64,000 nt of DNA from Zanthoxylum bungeanum (GCA_019454045.1 SKCR01035606.1:43051-107050); one strand, 5' to 3'; positions 9,884 to 21,926 are shown, numbered from the stretch's first letter. Notes: generated by a model not told the origin, from the letters alone. Made by a program: numbers and translations.

Positions 9884-11359
9884 CCAAGACATTTCATTTG
9901 TAAATTCATACTTTCTTCTAAGGAATTCCTTAAGAATACTAAGAAGATTGTATCTTGTTTATTTATTTACAGCTTTCAGTAATTAATTTTTGATTTTGCA
10001 CTTTCTTTTCTTTACTTTTCAGTTTTTACTTTCCGCAATTTACTTTTACGCACAATACTTTTCTTTTTTTAATTTTCAGTTTTTACTTTTCAGTAATGAG
10101 GAGGTAACTTCCCTTTGGTGGGGTAAAAGGTAAAACTTTTATTACTAATATTTAGATTAATCTCCCTTAATTATAACATTTAAACTAGTTAAAACCTGAC
10201 TTAACCGCCATATTGGTCGGTCGGTCGGTAATTATTTAAATTGTTTTTAACCTGACTAAACTGGATACCGCCTGATTGGTCGGTTGGTAATTAATTATTA
10301 ATTTGACTTAATATGGATACCGCCTATATGGCTGGTTGGTAATTATCATGCAAAGTTAATATATTATATTAAGGGAGATATCTAAAATAAAAGTAATAAA
10401 AGTGGATCCTTTTACCTCAGTATTATTTTACTTTTACTTTATTTACTTTTCAGCAATTTACTTTCAGCAATTTACTTTCAGCATTTACTTTTCAGTAATT
10501 TACTTTCAGCATTTACTTTTCAGCATTTAATTTTCAGTATTTAATTTCAGCATTTACTTACTTTCATTTACTTTTCAGCATTTTACTTTATGTCTTTTAT
10601 TTTATTTAAGTTTTTGCTGCTCGTAAATATGTGCGTAACTAAGCCAGTTATCTGGCTTGTGATGAAGTCCAATATCACCGGTTTATAAGGGGTTAAATTA
10701 CGGTTTGGGTAACATAAAGGTTTATTTATTGAGCCTTAGTCTTAATGCATCTTGTTAACTGGCCATTATTAAGATTGATTCGATAAACTTAAAATGAACT
10801 TGGAAAATGGATTTTAGGTTTAAGACCTTAGACTTAATAGCCCACGATCTTCATTGTGGATAGATAACCCTTTAATAGATTTCCTTACAGGATAGGAATA
10901 TGTCTGTCGGGCGGGGATAGCCATAATTGGAACTTAATCTTAATAAATTCAGATAACTCGGTTAACATAGGAATATGATTAATTGGGTTATACTGGGTAT
11001 TTGTATTTGACCATCGGAATAAGCTTTTACATAATTTCGTGTTCCAGGTTAATAAACCAATATATTACACAAATGTAAAATAACCACTTCATCTTTTAAA
11101 AAGATATTGGAAGGATTCACAACCCTGGATATTTTTATAAATTTGAATTTTCTTCAATCTACTTTCAAGCAAATTTATTTACTTGTTTTACGTTTTAAAG
11201 TCACCACCCAATCAAACAATCAATCCATTAAATACTTGTAAACATTTAACTTCATAAATTAATAACAAAAGGTTTTAAGTCCTCGTGGGATCGATACTTT
11301 TTATACTACTTGAACGATACGTGCACTTGCGTTATACGCATTTGATTTCACACCGGTCA

Positions 11360-11685
11360 GTATCCAATACCCAAATATATGAGAACTATGTTATTACGCT
11401 TCCATAACGCGCACAAGTGTAATACTAGTCTATTCCGCATTATCGATGTCCAATCTCGATAATACTATGACTATGGATATTTAATGATTAAACCTTTAGT
11501 GGATTGATACTGTCTCATATCTTATAATCTAGAACTAATCATAAGGACTTTTATCATTTATATATATTCAAGTAATCTAATTACAAAATGAAAAAATGGC
11601 AATATCCTTTGTCACATAGTTAATTTGTACAAAAACCACAATGTATTTTACAAATAGTGATGTTATGGGTCATAACTGTCCAACA
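11360..11685 (-). repeat. 3' LTR of Copia A, remnant
   Basis: Aligns with 21601-21926 of the 5' LTR without large gaps and ends CTGTCCAACA at 11685 (minus strand TGTTGGACAG). Only the element-sense start of the LTR is here; the remainder should lie left of Athila B, outside the window. Confidence 0.88.
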
Positions 11686-11699
11686 ATCTCCCACTTGGC
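11686..11699 (-). promoter_or_regulatory. Polypurine tract of Copia A
   Basis: The minus strand reads CCAAGTGGGAGAT immediately before the 3' LTR start. The same tract precedes the Copia D 3' LTR at 32878-32891. It primes plus-strand DNA synthesis. Confidence 0.8.
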
Positions 11700-11756
11700 C
11701 TATAGTCAATCACTCAAGTATCTAACACCTGAACTATGTACATGTCGCTCAAACTT

Positions 11757-12461
11757 TTACTGAGGAATGGCCTTCGTCAGTGGATCTGCAATATTGTCAT
11801 CTGATGCAACCTTCTCGATCTTCACATCTCCATGATGTATGATCTCACGAATCAGATGGTAACGTCGAAGTACATGCTTGGATATTTGATGAGACCGCGG
11901 TTCCTTAGCCTGCGCTATAGCCCCGTTTTTGTCATAATACAAAGGAATAGGCTCAGCTACTAACGGAACTACTCCTAATCCAATTAGGAATTTATGGATC
12001 CAAACTGCCTCTTTTGCTGCCTCAGCTGCAGCGATGTATTCCGCTTCTGTTATTGAATCGGTAACAGTCTCTTACTTGGAAGATTTCCAGCTTACTGCTC
12101 CGTTGTTCAAATAAAATATGTACTCGGATTGCGACTTATAGTCGTCTTTATCGGTTTGGAAACTTGCATCGGTAAACCCAGTTACCTCAAGTTCTCCATC
12201 TCCATAGATTAAGAAAGCATCCTTTTTTCGTCTAAGATACTTAAGGATGGTCTTAACCGCAACCCAGTGACCATCACCTGGATCGGCCTGATAGCGACTA
12301 CACATGCTCAAAGCATACAAGACATCAAGTCGCGTACATATCATGGCATACATAATCAATCCGACTGCAGAAGCGAACGGGATCTGACTCATGTTGTCTA
12401 TCTCATCTTGAGTTTTAGGACACATGTTCTTAGATAGAGTGACGCCATATGACACTGGCAA
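11757..12461 (-). pseudogene. Copia A pol: RNase H
   Basis: Two open pieces in one frame: 12461-12072 (end of RT and RNase H start, with GFTDASFQTD and SWKSSK) and 11942-11757 (HQISKHVLRRYHLIREII and the terminal NIADPLTKAIPQ). A stop near 12074 replaces a Gln/Lys position in the usual SWKSSKQ block, and the intervening sequence still reads as TEAEYIAAAEAAKEAVW-type RNase H. The frame ends at the normal pol end about 70 bp before the PPT. Confidence 0.85.
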
Positions 12462-12623
12462 CAGTCCCCTCTTAGACTAATCCATGTTGAATCTCTTCAA
12501 CACTTTATCAATGTATGTGCTCTGGGAGAGTCCAAGCAGCTTTCTAGATCTATCCCGGTAGATCTTTATTCCCAGAATAAAGGCTTCTTCTCCCAAATCT
12601 TTCATGGAGAATTTTAATGAAAG

Positions 12624-13661
12624 TCAAGCTTTCACCGATTGTAGCATGGGAATGTCATTGCCAATAAGCAATACATCATCAACGTAAAGGACAATGAATG
12701 TTAGTGCGCTCCCACTAACCTTCTTATATACACAAGGATCGTCCTCGTTTTGAACGAAATCATATTCTTTTATGATCTCATCAAAACGTTGGTTCCAAGA
12801 ACGTGATGCTTGCTTCAATCCATAAATGGATCGATTTAACTTGCAAACCTTGTTTGCATGTTTTGGCACGACAAAATCGTCAGACTGTTGCATATAAACA
12901 TCCTCCAAAAGGTTTCCATTAAGGAAAGCGATTTTGACGTCCATCTTCCATATTTCATAATCGAAATATGCAGCAATAGCAAATATTATCCGAATGGATT
13001 TAATCATGGAAACATGTGAAAACATTTCATCATAATCGATACCATGTCGTTGACGATACCCTTTCGCTACAAGCCTAGCTTTGTACCGTTGTATGTTTCC
13101 ATCCATGTCAGTCTTCTTCTTGAAGACCCATTTGCAACCAATAGGCTTTACGCCTTCTGGTGCATCAACTAGTGTCCAAACTTGGTTGGTGTACATGGAA
13201 TCCATTTCGGACTTCATGGCTTCTTGCCATAAAGCGGAGTCGATATCGTGTATCGCTTCCTCATACGTACCCGGTTCGTCTTCCTCAATGAGATTAATAT
13301 CCACATGAGGTGAGATCAGAAATCCATACCTCTCAGGTTATTTTCTGACTCTCTTTGACCTACGCGGCTCTTGTGTATTAGAAGATTGTGGTGCAGTCTC
13401 ATCCCTGATGAACTGTTCATGTTCCGTTAAGGAATCGGTGCCAGGAACAGTATCACTCCGATTTTCATCGAGTTCTACTTTCCTCCCACTTACCACTACA
13501 TTTAGGAATTCCTTTTCGAGGAAAACCGCATGTAGAGCAACAAATACTTTATTCTCTTATGGGTGGTATCCTTTGGTTTCCCTAGGATAACCTATAAATA
13601 GGCACTTATCCGATTTGGGTTCTAGTTTGGTACCATCCAAACGTTTAACGTATGCCCAGCA
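12624..13661 (-). pseudogene. Copia A pol: reverse transcriptase
   Basis: The ORF 13304-12624 contains the Copia RT: WQEAMKSEMDSM, KARLVAKGYRQ, MDVKIAFLNGNL, SIYGLKQASRSWN and the active site YVDDVLLIGND (near 12670-12700). One expected Thr in the VKTAFL motif is Ile. Upstream, 13661-13305 reads in the same frame with stops and carries the hinge between integrase and RT. It is in frame with the RNase H segment but out of frame with gag and protease. Confidence 0.85.
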
Positions 13662-14827
13662 TTACCAAATCTTCAGGAATGAGAAACTCGGTTTCTTTCC
13701 TGTCCATATTTCATATGGAGTCTGTTGAACAGATTTTGACGAAACTTTATTAAAAATAAGTATTGCACTGTTCAATGCATATCCGCAGAAGAAAATTGGT
13801 AGTTCTGTGCGACTCATCATAGACCTTACCATGTCCAACAAAGTTCGGTTTCTCCGTTCGGACACACCGTTTAATTGAGGTGTTCCGTGAGGAGTCCACT
13901 GTGAAAGAATACAATACTCTTTCAAGTAATCGAGAAATATTCTCCACCACGGTCCGATCGTAATGTTTTAATACTTTTTTCGGTCTGTTTTTCTACTTCG
14001 TGTCGAAACTCTTTGAATTTTTCAAAGGTTTCCGACTTATGTCTCATAAGATACACATAACCATAATGTGATGCATCATCCGTAAAGGTTATGAAGTATT
14101 CATATCCACCTCTAGATTGGCTAGATATGGGCCCATATACGTCACTATGAACGAGGGCTAACAGTTCGGTGGCACGTGCACCTTTATCGCTAAAAGGTGT
14201 TTTAGGCATTTTGCCTAATAAACAATATTCGCAGACATCATATGAATTTGGATCAAATCCATCCAAGTACCCACTCTTCGAAAGTGTGGATATGCGAGTC
14301 TTGTTAATGTGTCCTAGACGACAATGCCACATATAAGTTTCATCTTTGTTACTTAATTTAAGCCCTTTGTTTGTTACGTTATATGTTTGAGATTGATTTA
14401 TATTCAAAATATAAAGACCATTATTAACATCAGCACTACATATCTCAATATCATTTTTATAAACAAAACACATTGTGTTTCTGAATACAAAAGTATACCC
14501 ACATTGGGCTAAGCAAGATACATAAATAATATTCCTAGTCAAACTAGGTACATAATAGCAGTCTGATAAAGTAAGTACATTCCTCGAGGGCAGTTCCAAA
14601 ATATAGGTGTCAGCAGCCAATACGGCGACTCTAGTCCCATTTCCAACTCGAAGGTCTATCTCTTCTGAAGTCAATCTCCTGCTAATCTGCAGATCCTGCA
14701 CATCAGTACATATATGAGTACCATAACCAGAATCAAAAATCCAATTTTTAAAACTAGAAGTAGACATGTTTATTTCAACAACAAACATACCTGAAGCCGG
14801 TGCCTTGCCCGATTTGATTTCCTTCAT
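13662..14827 (-). pseudogene. Copia A pol: protease and integrase
   Basis: The ORF 14827-13922 holds the protease active site FDSGYGTHIC (Cys to Tyr after DSG), the GAG-pre-integrase zinc region WHCRLGHINKT...CEYC, then integrase core VHSDVYGP and RSDRGGEY. A frameshift near 13922 is followed by 13925-13662 with LNGVSERRNRTLLDMVR, giving the third acidic residue, and TPYEIWTGKKP. The domain order protease-integrase-RT is the Copia order. Confidence 0.88.
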
Positions 14828-14839
14828 GTGTGCCTTGTA

Positions 14840-15631
14840 CTCACGAAAGTCACGCTTCCAGTGACCCCTTTTGCCACACTGTAGGCAGACATCTTAGGAT
14901 TTGTCATTTGTCTTCCTAGAAGACTTTGATGATTTGGCCATGCCCTTTCTCTTCTTAGTTTTCTTCACGCCTCCAATAGCCTTTAGCCAAGCCTTGGCAG
15001 ACTGAGATGTCGAAGCGAAGTGCGCCTCGCATTTTTTGCCTTTCAAAAGCTCTTTTTCTGCTTCTCACAGCATTGCCATCAACTCTCCAAGAGTATGGTC
15101 TTGGTTCATCATATTATAGTTCATGATGAACCCGCTCCAGCTGTTAGGAAGAGACTGCAAGATCAAATCTATCGAAGTCTCAGCCTCAAAGGTTATGCCT
15201 ATCTGACTCAGCTGTTCGATGTCAGCAATCATCTGCGACATATGGTGCTCGATAGATGTACCCTCTGACATTCAAGAGCAAAAGAGCTTATTCTGCAATT
15301 CATACCTTTGCGATCTAAGGTTAGATCAGTGAAGGTCCTTCAATTTTGTCATCATAGTATATGGATCTAATCCCTTATTCTGGCGATGAAATTGAGGGTT
15401 CATTGCAGCGAGTATGACAGATTGAGCAGTTGAGTTGTCATCGATGTGAGTCTTCCAAAGCTCAAGCGGCTGCTCAATTCCAGGCTTAGGCCCGAGAAGT
15501 CTCTTTATCGTATAGAGCATCTTCTCGGCCCCCAGGACAATCCTGAGGTTCATATCCCAATCAGGAAAGTTCGCACCATTAAAGACATTTTCGCCCATGA
15601 TAATGTCCCTAACGTTGATCTTTCTCGCCAT
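14840..15631 (-). pseudogene. Copia A gag
   Basis: Starts at ATG 15631 (MARKINVRDI) and runs with two or more stops, in the same frame as protease. Recognisable are the N-terminal FNGANFPDWDMNLRIVL block typical of plant Copia gag, LILQSLPNSWSGFI (15271-15065), and near 14880 a zinc knuckle CLQCGKRGHWKRDF whose final Cys is changed to Phe. Copia D has a parallel copy at 49650-48603. Confidence 0.8.
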
Positions 15632-18197
15632 CTTAATTCCAATAGTCTAACTATTCAATTAACTATTTTTGGGTACAGTTCAAATGTTACAAAAAAAAAA
15701 AATATTAGTCCAACTAATAAATATATAAAATGACGAAATAATTGGAAAGCGCATAGTTGGCAAGTATTTGAACGAAATTGCAAATTCAATAGTGACCTCC
15801 CACTATTTTTCGGTGAGCCTTTAACCTTCTGTTGAGTACTCGGGAAATCTAGTTTCCTAGTGGGCTAGGATCCCATTAAATAACACACAACCTTGACTTT
15901 GGCCAACAAGCTGTATGATATTTAACTAGGTAGATCTCTAAGATCAATTGGATCTCATCCAATTCCTAGATCCGGTAGGTGAACCTTCAAGTCCGAAACA
16001 TATATACAATATATATGTTAATATATCCAATATATTTCCAAACTTTTTTCCTCTGAATCAACTAAGCCTTGGCTTTGGCTCAACAAGCTTAATGATTCCA
16101 GTTAAGTGGGACCCATTGACAGTGGGAAAGCTTCGTAATCCACGTCGATAAACAAGAAGTGACCTTGAATTTGGCCAAAAAATCACAACTTGCCCAAGAC
16201 ATGCGATATGGAACAAAGCTTTCATGGTTCCAACACATCCGCGATGGACATTGATCTTGACTTTGGCCAACAAACCAATGTCAATCTTGGATCTTGAGAG
16301 AGAACCATTCAATGGAAGGAATTCGCTTAATATTTGTTTGAGGGTTTTTCGCATAAATTGGCAACCAATTTATTATCTTTGATTAGGTCTCATCATACAC
16401 CCTTAAGCATGCATTCTAAAAGCATAATAAGACGCGAAATAAATAATAACGATATGCGGTTGGATATTGAACAATTTATTCCTAGAACAAATCTCTCCAT
16501 TTCCTCTCCCCGGCTAGCACTATTCTAACTTCTACCCAATTACATAATACAATAAAAAAACCTCATTTACATTGAGGGGAATTGGTCAGAAGAGAAGTAC
16601 AAAATGTCAAGAGATAAAGGCTGGACACGCAGGTCCAATTTCATAAATTCTAAATTTATTACAACAATTTCCAAAATGCCTTCACCCATCTAATATCCAT
16701 CCGATATACATTATTCATACAATACATCCATATATTCACACAAAGCATGTTATTCAATAAATCTAATCCAATTAATTAATCTTTGAATTAATGATCATCT
16801 GACTGGTGTAAACACACACGTATAACGCAAGCGTACGTATCGTTCAAGTAGTATAAAAAAGTATCGATCTCACGAGGACTTAATACCCAATCTATTAATT
16901 TTATGAGGTCAAATGATTACTAGTATCTAATAGGTTGAATTAATTGATTTGAAATGGTGATGATTCTAAATATAAAAACAAGTAAATAAAATTGTACAAA
17001 AGTAGGTTTTAAGAAAATTGAATATTAAAAACTATTTAGGGTTGTGAATCTTTCTAATATCTTTTAAAAGATGAAGTGGTTATTTCATGGTTGTGTAATA
17101 AATCGGTTTACTAACCTGGAACACTAAATTATGCAAAAGCCTATGTCGATGGTCAGACGCAAATACCCAGTTTAACCTAATTGAACCATATGTCTATGTC
17201 AACCAAATTATCTGGATTCATTAAGTTTAAGTTCCAATTATGGCTACCCCTGTCTGACAGGTATATGTCTATCCTGTAAGGAAATCTATTAAAGGATTAT
17301 ATATCCTCAAGGAAGATCGTGGGCTATTAAGTCTAAGGCTGAAACCTAAAATTCCTTTGTCAAGTTTATTTTAGATTTACCACATCAATCTTATTGGTGA
17401 TCAGACAACAAGAAGCATTAAGCTTAAGACTTAATAAGTAAACCTTTAAATTACCCAAACAATAAAATAACCCCTTATAAACCGGTGATATTAGAATTCA
17501 TCACAACCCCAGATAACTAACTTAGTTACGACACATAACTAGGGCTAGTAAAAACCTAAAAGTAAAAGACATAAAGTAAAAATGCTGAAAAGTAATTGTG
17601 GTAAAGTAAAAGCTGAAAAGTAAATTACAATAAAATAAAATGCTAAGGTAAAAGGATCAACTTTTACTATTTACTATTTAGATATCTCCCTTAATATAAT
17701 ATATTAACTTGTGATTATTTTACCAACCGTCCATATACGCGGTAACCTGATTAAGTCAAATTAAGTCCAACCAGCCATAAAGGCGGAACCAAAATAAACC
17801 TGCCATATAGGCGGTAAGAAAATTTAATTACCAACCGACCAATCTAGCGGTATCCTTGATTAGTCAGGTTTAAACCAGATTAAAATGAATTACCAACCGA
17901 CCAATATAGCAGTATCCTTTTTAAGTCAAATTTTAAATAGTGAATATATTATATTTAAGGGAGATTAATCTAAATAGCAATAGTAAAAGAATTACTTTTC
18001 ACCCTAGCAGGGGGATGTTACCTCCTCATGGTGAATAGTAAAAATTGTAAAAAGTAAAGAAAGTAAATTACTATTATTACATAACGTAATTAAAATTAAT
18101 TACAAAACTAAAATTTAAAAGAAACTAAATAGAAAACTCTCTATTTACATCAGAGAAATTAGAGAGGAAGGTACATCTGAAACTGAAATTTCGAGCT

Positions 18198-18207
18198 CTA
18201 TTTATAG
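18198..18207 (-). promoter_or_regulatory. TATA box of solo Athila LTR
   Basis: The minus strand reads CTATAAATAG. In element sense it lies downstream of the G-box cluster at 18307-18698, at the spacing expected of a U3 promoter. Confidence 0.6.
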
Positions 18208-18306
18208 GCGTCAATAGGGTGTCCGCGTCGCGTCGTGACACGCGTGATTGTCGACGTGGCAGCTTCTGGTTTGTCGCGTGGGATTCTGGATAAGGTGATA
18301 AGGTGA

Positions 18307-18698
18307 CACGTGGCAAGGCGGTTGGGAGCTCAATGATTGCGACACGTGGCGGCTCGTGATTGGCTGATTTCAGATTCTTATCTGCCACGTGTCAATTTGG
18401 ATAAATGAGTCAATAATTGAGCTGATGTGGCGCTGATGTGGCGATGACATGGCACTGATGTGGCGACACGTGGCGAAAGTGATTGTCGGCACCATAGAAT
18501 TGCGACACGTGGCACGCTGTGATTGGCTGATGATGATGTGGCAATGACGTGGCACTTTGACTCGGTCAACCACTGATGTGGATGATGACGTGGCAAACAC
18601 GTGGAGTGACACATGGCGACACGTGGCGATGGCGACTGTCGGCACCGCAAGATGATGACACGTGGCACGACGCACATCAGCTGTGATGGTGACACGTG
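18307..18698. promoter_or_regulatory. Cluster of nine G-boxes (CACGTG)
   Basis: CACGTG occurs at 18307, 18343, 18386, 18467, 18506, 18598, 18620, 18659 and 18693, eight of them as CACGTGG or its reverse (mostly GACACGTGGC). Related GACGTGGC (18253, 18545, 18586) and GATGTGGC words fill the gaps. G-box/ABRE cores are bound by plant bZIP and bHLH factors. The cluster is 100-490 bp upstream of the TATA box in element sense. Activity is an inference. Confidence 0.8.
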
Positions 18699-19994
18699 GC
18701 ACATTAGCAAAGTCAAACTTCTCAGATTCTGACTTGTGGACCCGGTGCACGTTAGCAAGTCTTGGTGCATGTTAGGCGTAGCGACGCCAATGGCTTGCGC
18801 GTCGCGACGTGAGAAATGACGAAAATGCCCTTTTGTCTGTTTTTCACTATTTTGGCCCCAAATCACCTCCAGAATGTCCTGAAACTTTAATTATCTACAA
18901 AATAACACAAAATACATCAAAATATTCACAAAACTCAAGAAACTATACAAAATATTAGGTCAAATGAGTGGAAAATAGTGATATAATTACCATTCATCAT
19001 CAACCAATGTTCAAACAACGATTTGATTTGCGCGAGTTCAACTATTTTAAGAATAAGTACTCAAAGTGAGAATTCTTGAATTATATCGAACTACAATATT
19101 AAATCCAATTTAATTCGTATTCAATACTAATTCATATTTAATTCTAAATTATATAATTACACTTAATTATGTGCCTTTTAGACTTAGATTCTAAATCCAA
19201 TCTAAATGGGTCTCAAAGGCCCAATTAACATCCAATATCAACTTAATTAAAGTCCAATGAGCTTTTAATTAATTTCTTAAAGCATGGACTTTGGCAACCA
19301 AAGCCCAATAAGGAATCACCATTTGCCATAAAATGAATTTTGGCCCATTAGGCCCAATTAAATATTTAAAGGCCCAATTATTATTTTTGGACTTTATGGA
19401 ATGGTTTTAGGCCCAATTTGGATCCAATCCAATTGTCTTAAACCAACTTGGCCCAACCAAGCCCATTAAGCCCAAATACAACAACATTAGCCCAATTCCA
19501 AATTGAAGACTAATTTATTTAATTACAATATTCCAAATATCACAATTTTTAATTAAAGTGTATTAGCCATAATTAATTAGTTAAATTAATATTTCCAAAA
19601 CACCAATTTACCTAATTAATCATGCTTTAATATGTTCAATTCATGTCCAACACAATTGATTTCATGCTTCCAAGACTCACGACAATCATGCATTTTTACA
19701 TCCAATTTTGATTTCAATCCAATTAAATCACAAATCAATATACTCATGCATTTAAACACATCCAATGGTCTAAAATAAAAAACTCACCATGAGCTTCTAA
19801 GGTCCATTCATTCGGCCATGACATCTAATTTGGGGAAAATTAATCTAATCAATTTTTCTCAAAATTAATCATGCATAACTCTAAGTTATCATAATCTAAG
19901 CATAACCAAACATTCAATTTGAAGATATCATGCTCAAATCACAAAATCCCCAAAATAAAGTCTATGAACCCTAATTATTTCATGCTTAAAATTG

Positions 19995-20007
19995 GCTCAT
20001 GATACCA
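19995..20007 (-). promoter_or_regulatory. Primer-binding site of Copia A
   Basis: The minus strand reads TGGTATCATGAGC one base after the LTR end, close to the site complementary to initiator Met-tRNA. Confidence 0.8.
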
Positions 20008-20008
20008 T

Positions 20009-21926
20009 TGTTGGGTTCTCCTAGAACATACCAAGGATCTATTAAGCATAAAATTTATGTGAATAAACAAAGTAAGTTTGTGGAAAAATATTTACATTGA
20101 GCGGATAAGTGGATGTAGAGAATACAAAAATTTTGCCTCCTTGATAAGTGCTCAAAGCCCTCCTTTGTATGAATGTTGAGCTCCAAACTTTGATCTTTGA
20201 ATTCCAAACTCAAGGAAATGGTTTCCCTAACACCTAGAATGACTCATTTGTGTGCTAGAAATGAAGAACTTTTGAAAAAAAACTTCAAAGGGAGATGAAG
20301 AGGCTCACAGTTTTGGTGTGTGAGAGAGAGAGAGAGAGATTTTTAATTTTTTTTGTTGTGTATTTGATTTCCAAAATCAAGTTAACATTTACCAAAAAAT
20401 AAAGTTGGTATATGTCTTTCACAAATCAAGGTTATGTGTTTTACAAGCTACCAAAATCTCTACCAACTTCTATCAACCAAAAGTGTAATAAAGTTGACTA
20501 GTGATGTTACTAGGTGGGCCCCACTTTAAATTCAAAATTCGAGTAGGCCCGCAAAACACATTTCGAGCTCGGGTTCGTTAATTCTGAATTAACGAATTTT
20601 CCGTTGCGACTTAATTAAATCAAATAATAATGCCTCGCAAAATTATTACGAAAGTCGCTCGCGAATTAATTCTAAATTAATTCGTTCGCCCAAATTAAAA
20701 TCCAATTTTAATTCCGCTATGAAATCTAATTTCATTTAATATATCGAATATATTATTTAATCGATTAATTCCAAATTAATCGTTCTCTCTCTTCTAATCG
20801 AATTTTATCCCAGATAAATTCTTGCCGCAATTAATCCTAGATTAAGTTTCTCTCTCTCATAATTAATTCTAAATTAATTCTGTTCGAGTCAAATGTAATC
20901 GGTGAATCTTTGGAAAGTGACCCATGAGTTCCCTGGATATGTTGGCAGTAGATACAGTCATCGGACTATTCGAACACGTGCGTACCCGGTACCACGTTCT
21001 TACCAATTTACAAGACATGGTTGGCTTCTAGCAAAGCACCATTCCTACCCAATTCTCCATAAATATTCTTTAAGGAATATATAATCTATATCAAGCGTAG
21101 TATACCAAGTATTGCGTATTGCGATCCAGTAGCAGATGTCACATGCTAGGCCTGAGGCTGGAATTGTGTATGCCCCGTACGAAGCATATATGGGATCACT
21201 AACAACTAGTCTCTTTAATCGGATAATCATGACCTTGTCATATTATCCCGACAGTTGCAACATATTAGAGTACCAGTTATGTATCCCTGCGTGATCATCA
21301 TCTCCATATGACTGAAGTGATACTTCCATCTTGACATCACACTCAATACACTACGATTCTCAATAAACCCAGAAGAGGCGTACACAGAACCTGTTAAAGC
21401 CCTGGACGACCAAAACCAAAGTGTACTGATTGTCGCAAGTATTAGCGATGCAAGTCTCAGGTTAAGACCAAATACACCTACCCTGATTCGGATTCCCATA
21501 GACACATAGTCATACTACCAATGGGATTCCGAGGGGTCTATCCAGAGCAAAGTTGTTTCTGTACCATCGGTAAAAAAAACCTTCTATTACACTTGCATGA
21601 GTATCCATTACCCAAGTATAGGAGAACTATGCTGTTACGCTTCCATAACGCGCACAAGTGTAATACTAGTCTATTCCACATTATCGATGTCCAGTCTCGA
21701 TAATACTATGACTATGGATATTTAATGATTAAACCTTTAGTGGATTGATATTGTTTCATATCTTATAATCCGGAACTAATCATAAGGACTTTTATCATTT
21801 ATATATATTCAAGTAATCTAATTACAAAATGATAAAATGGTAATTTCCTTTGTCACATAGTTAATTTGTATAAAAATCACAATGTCTTTTACAAATAGTG
21901 ATGCTATTGGTCATAATTGTCCAACA
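20009..21926 (-). repeat. 5' LTR of Copia A (1.92 kb)
   Basis: Plus strand TGTTGGGTT at 20009 to TGTCCAACA at 21926; the minus strand starts TGTTGGACA. It is colinear with the LTRs of Copia C and D. The palindrome array of this family spans 20663-20880. A GA-rich run lies at 20325-20339. Confidence 0.9.
20663..20880. repeat. Inverted-repeat array in Copia A LTR
   Basis: Homologue of 1740-1955: palindromes with 3-nt centres at 20663-20683, 20693-20713, 20721-20733, 20737-20755, 20762-20782 and 20861-20880. Two further units near 20800-20821 and 20829-20847 are slightly imperfect. Confidence 0.85.

Larger units (their letters stand above)
3014..11359 (+). mobile_element. Athila-type Gypsy element B, 3' portion with LOG-like cargo
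   Basis: Order on the plus strand: protease C-terminus, RT, RNase H, integrase (3014-6456), an unassigned open stretch (6549-7120), a LOG-like frame (7354-8007), repeat-bearing 3' UTR, purine tract and 3' LTR (9281-11359). The RT wording (FMDD active site, the linker between protease and RT) is characteristic of the Athila lineage. The 5' LTR, gag and protease N-terminus lie left of Copia C, outside the window. The right border falls inside the 3' LTR of Copia A, so B inserted there. Confidence 0.85.
9281..11359 (+). repeat. 3' LTR of Athila B (about 2.08 kb)
   Basis: Starts TGATGAGCGG right after a G-rich polypurine tract and ends CACCGGTCA at 11359, where Copia A LTR sequence resumes (GTATCC). 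Both ends match, on the opposite strand, the solo LTR at 16800-18999. A TATA box (CTATAAATA, 9875-9883) sits about 600 bp in. Other content: an (AAAT)n microsatellite at about 9726-9762, short TTACTTTCAGCA-like repeats at 10436-10590, and GGTCGGTCGGT/GGTTGGT words at 10210-10350. The exact start could be 9281 or 9284. Confidence 0.8.
16800..18999 (-). repeat. Solo Athila-type LTR (2.2 kb) in Copia A leader
   Basis: Read on the minus strand it starts TGATGAATGG and ends CACCAGTCA, matching both ends of the Athila B LTR. Flanks are TCATC (16795-16799) and TCAAC (19000-19004), a target duplication with one mismatch. The empty site in Copia D (50857-50875, AATGGCCATCCAATGTTC) restores exactly if the LTR and one flank copy are removed, so this is a clean solo LTR left by LTR-LTR recombination. 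It carries a TATA box and a dense G-box cluster. Confidence 0.88.
15640..20008 (-). other. Copia A long untranslated leader (interrupted)
   Basis: Between gag and the PBS lies about 4.4 kb, of which 2.2 kb is the solo Athila LTR, leaving a leader of about 2.2 kb. It matches 49655-51049 of Copia D and 1-926 of Copia C. It carries four dispersed copies of a CTTGACTTTGGCCAACAAG-like word (15892, 16068, 16164, 16256) and, nearer the PBS, many GGCCCA words. Open frames here (for example 16058-16354 minus) are not shared with Copia D in a conserved way and are not called as genes. Confidence 0.75.
11360..21926 (-). mobile_element. Ty1/Copia element A, broken by nested insertions
   Basis: A minus-strand Copia element: 5' LTR 20009-21926, leader, gag from 15631, protease, integrase, RT and RNase H down to 11757, PPT, and the first 326 bp of the 3' LTR (11360-11685), the rest of which is cut by Athila B. 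The leader carries a solo Athila-type LTR. Remnant 3' LTR and matching 5' LTR end differ at about 20 of 326 positions by my count (about 6%), fitting two LTRs of one old element. Several stops and one frameshift make it inactive. Confidence 0.88.

Noticed and set aside
18370..18866. Two overlapping minus-strand frames (126 and 162 codons)
   Set aside because: They are by-products of the repeated G-box words; composition is dominated by His/Arg/Ser/Thr from CACGTGG repeats.
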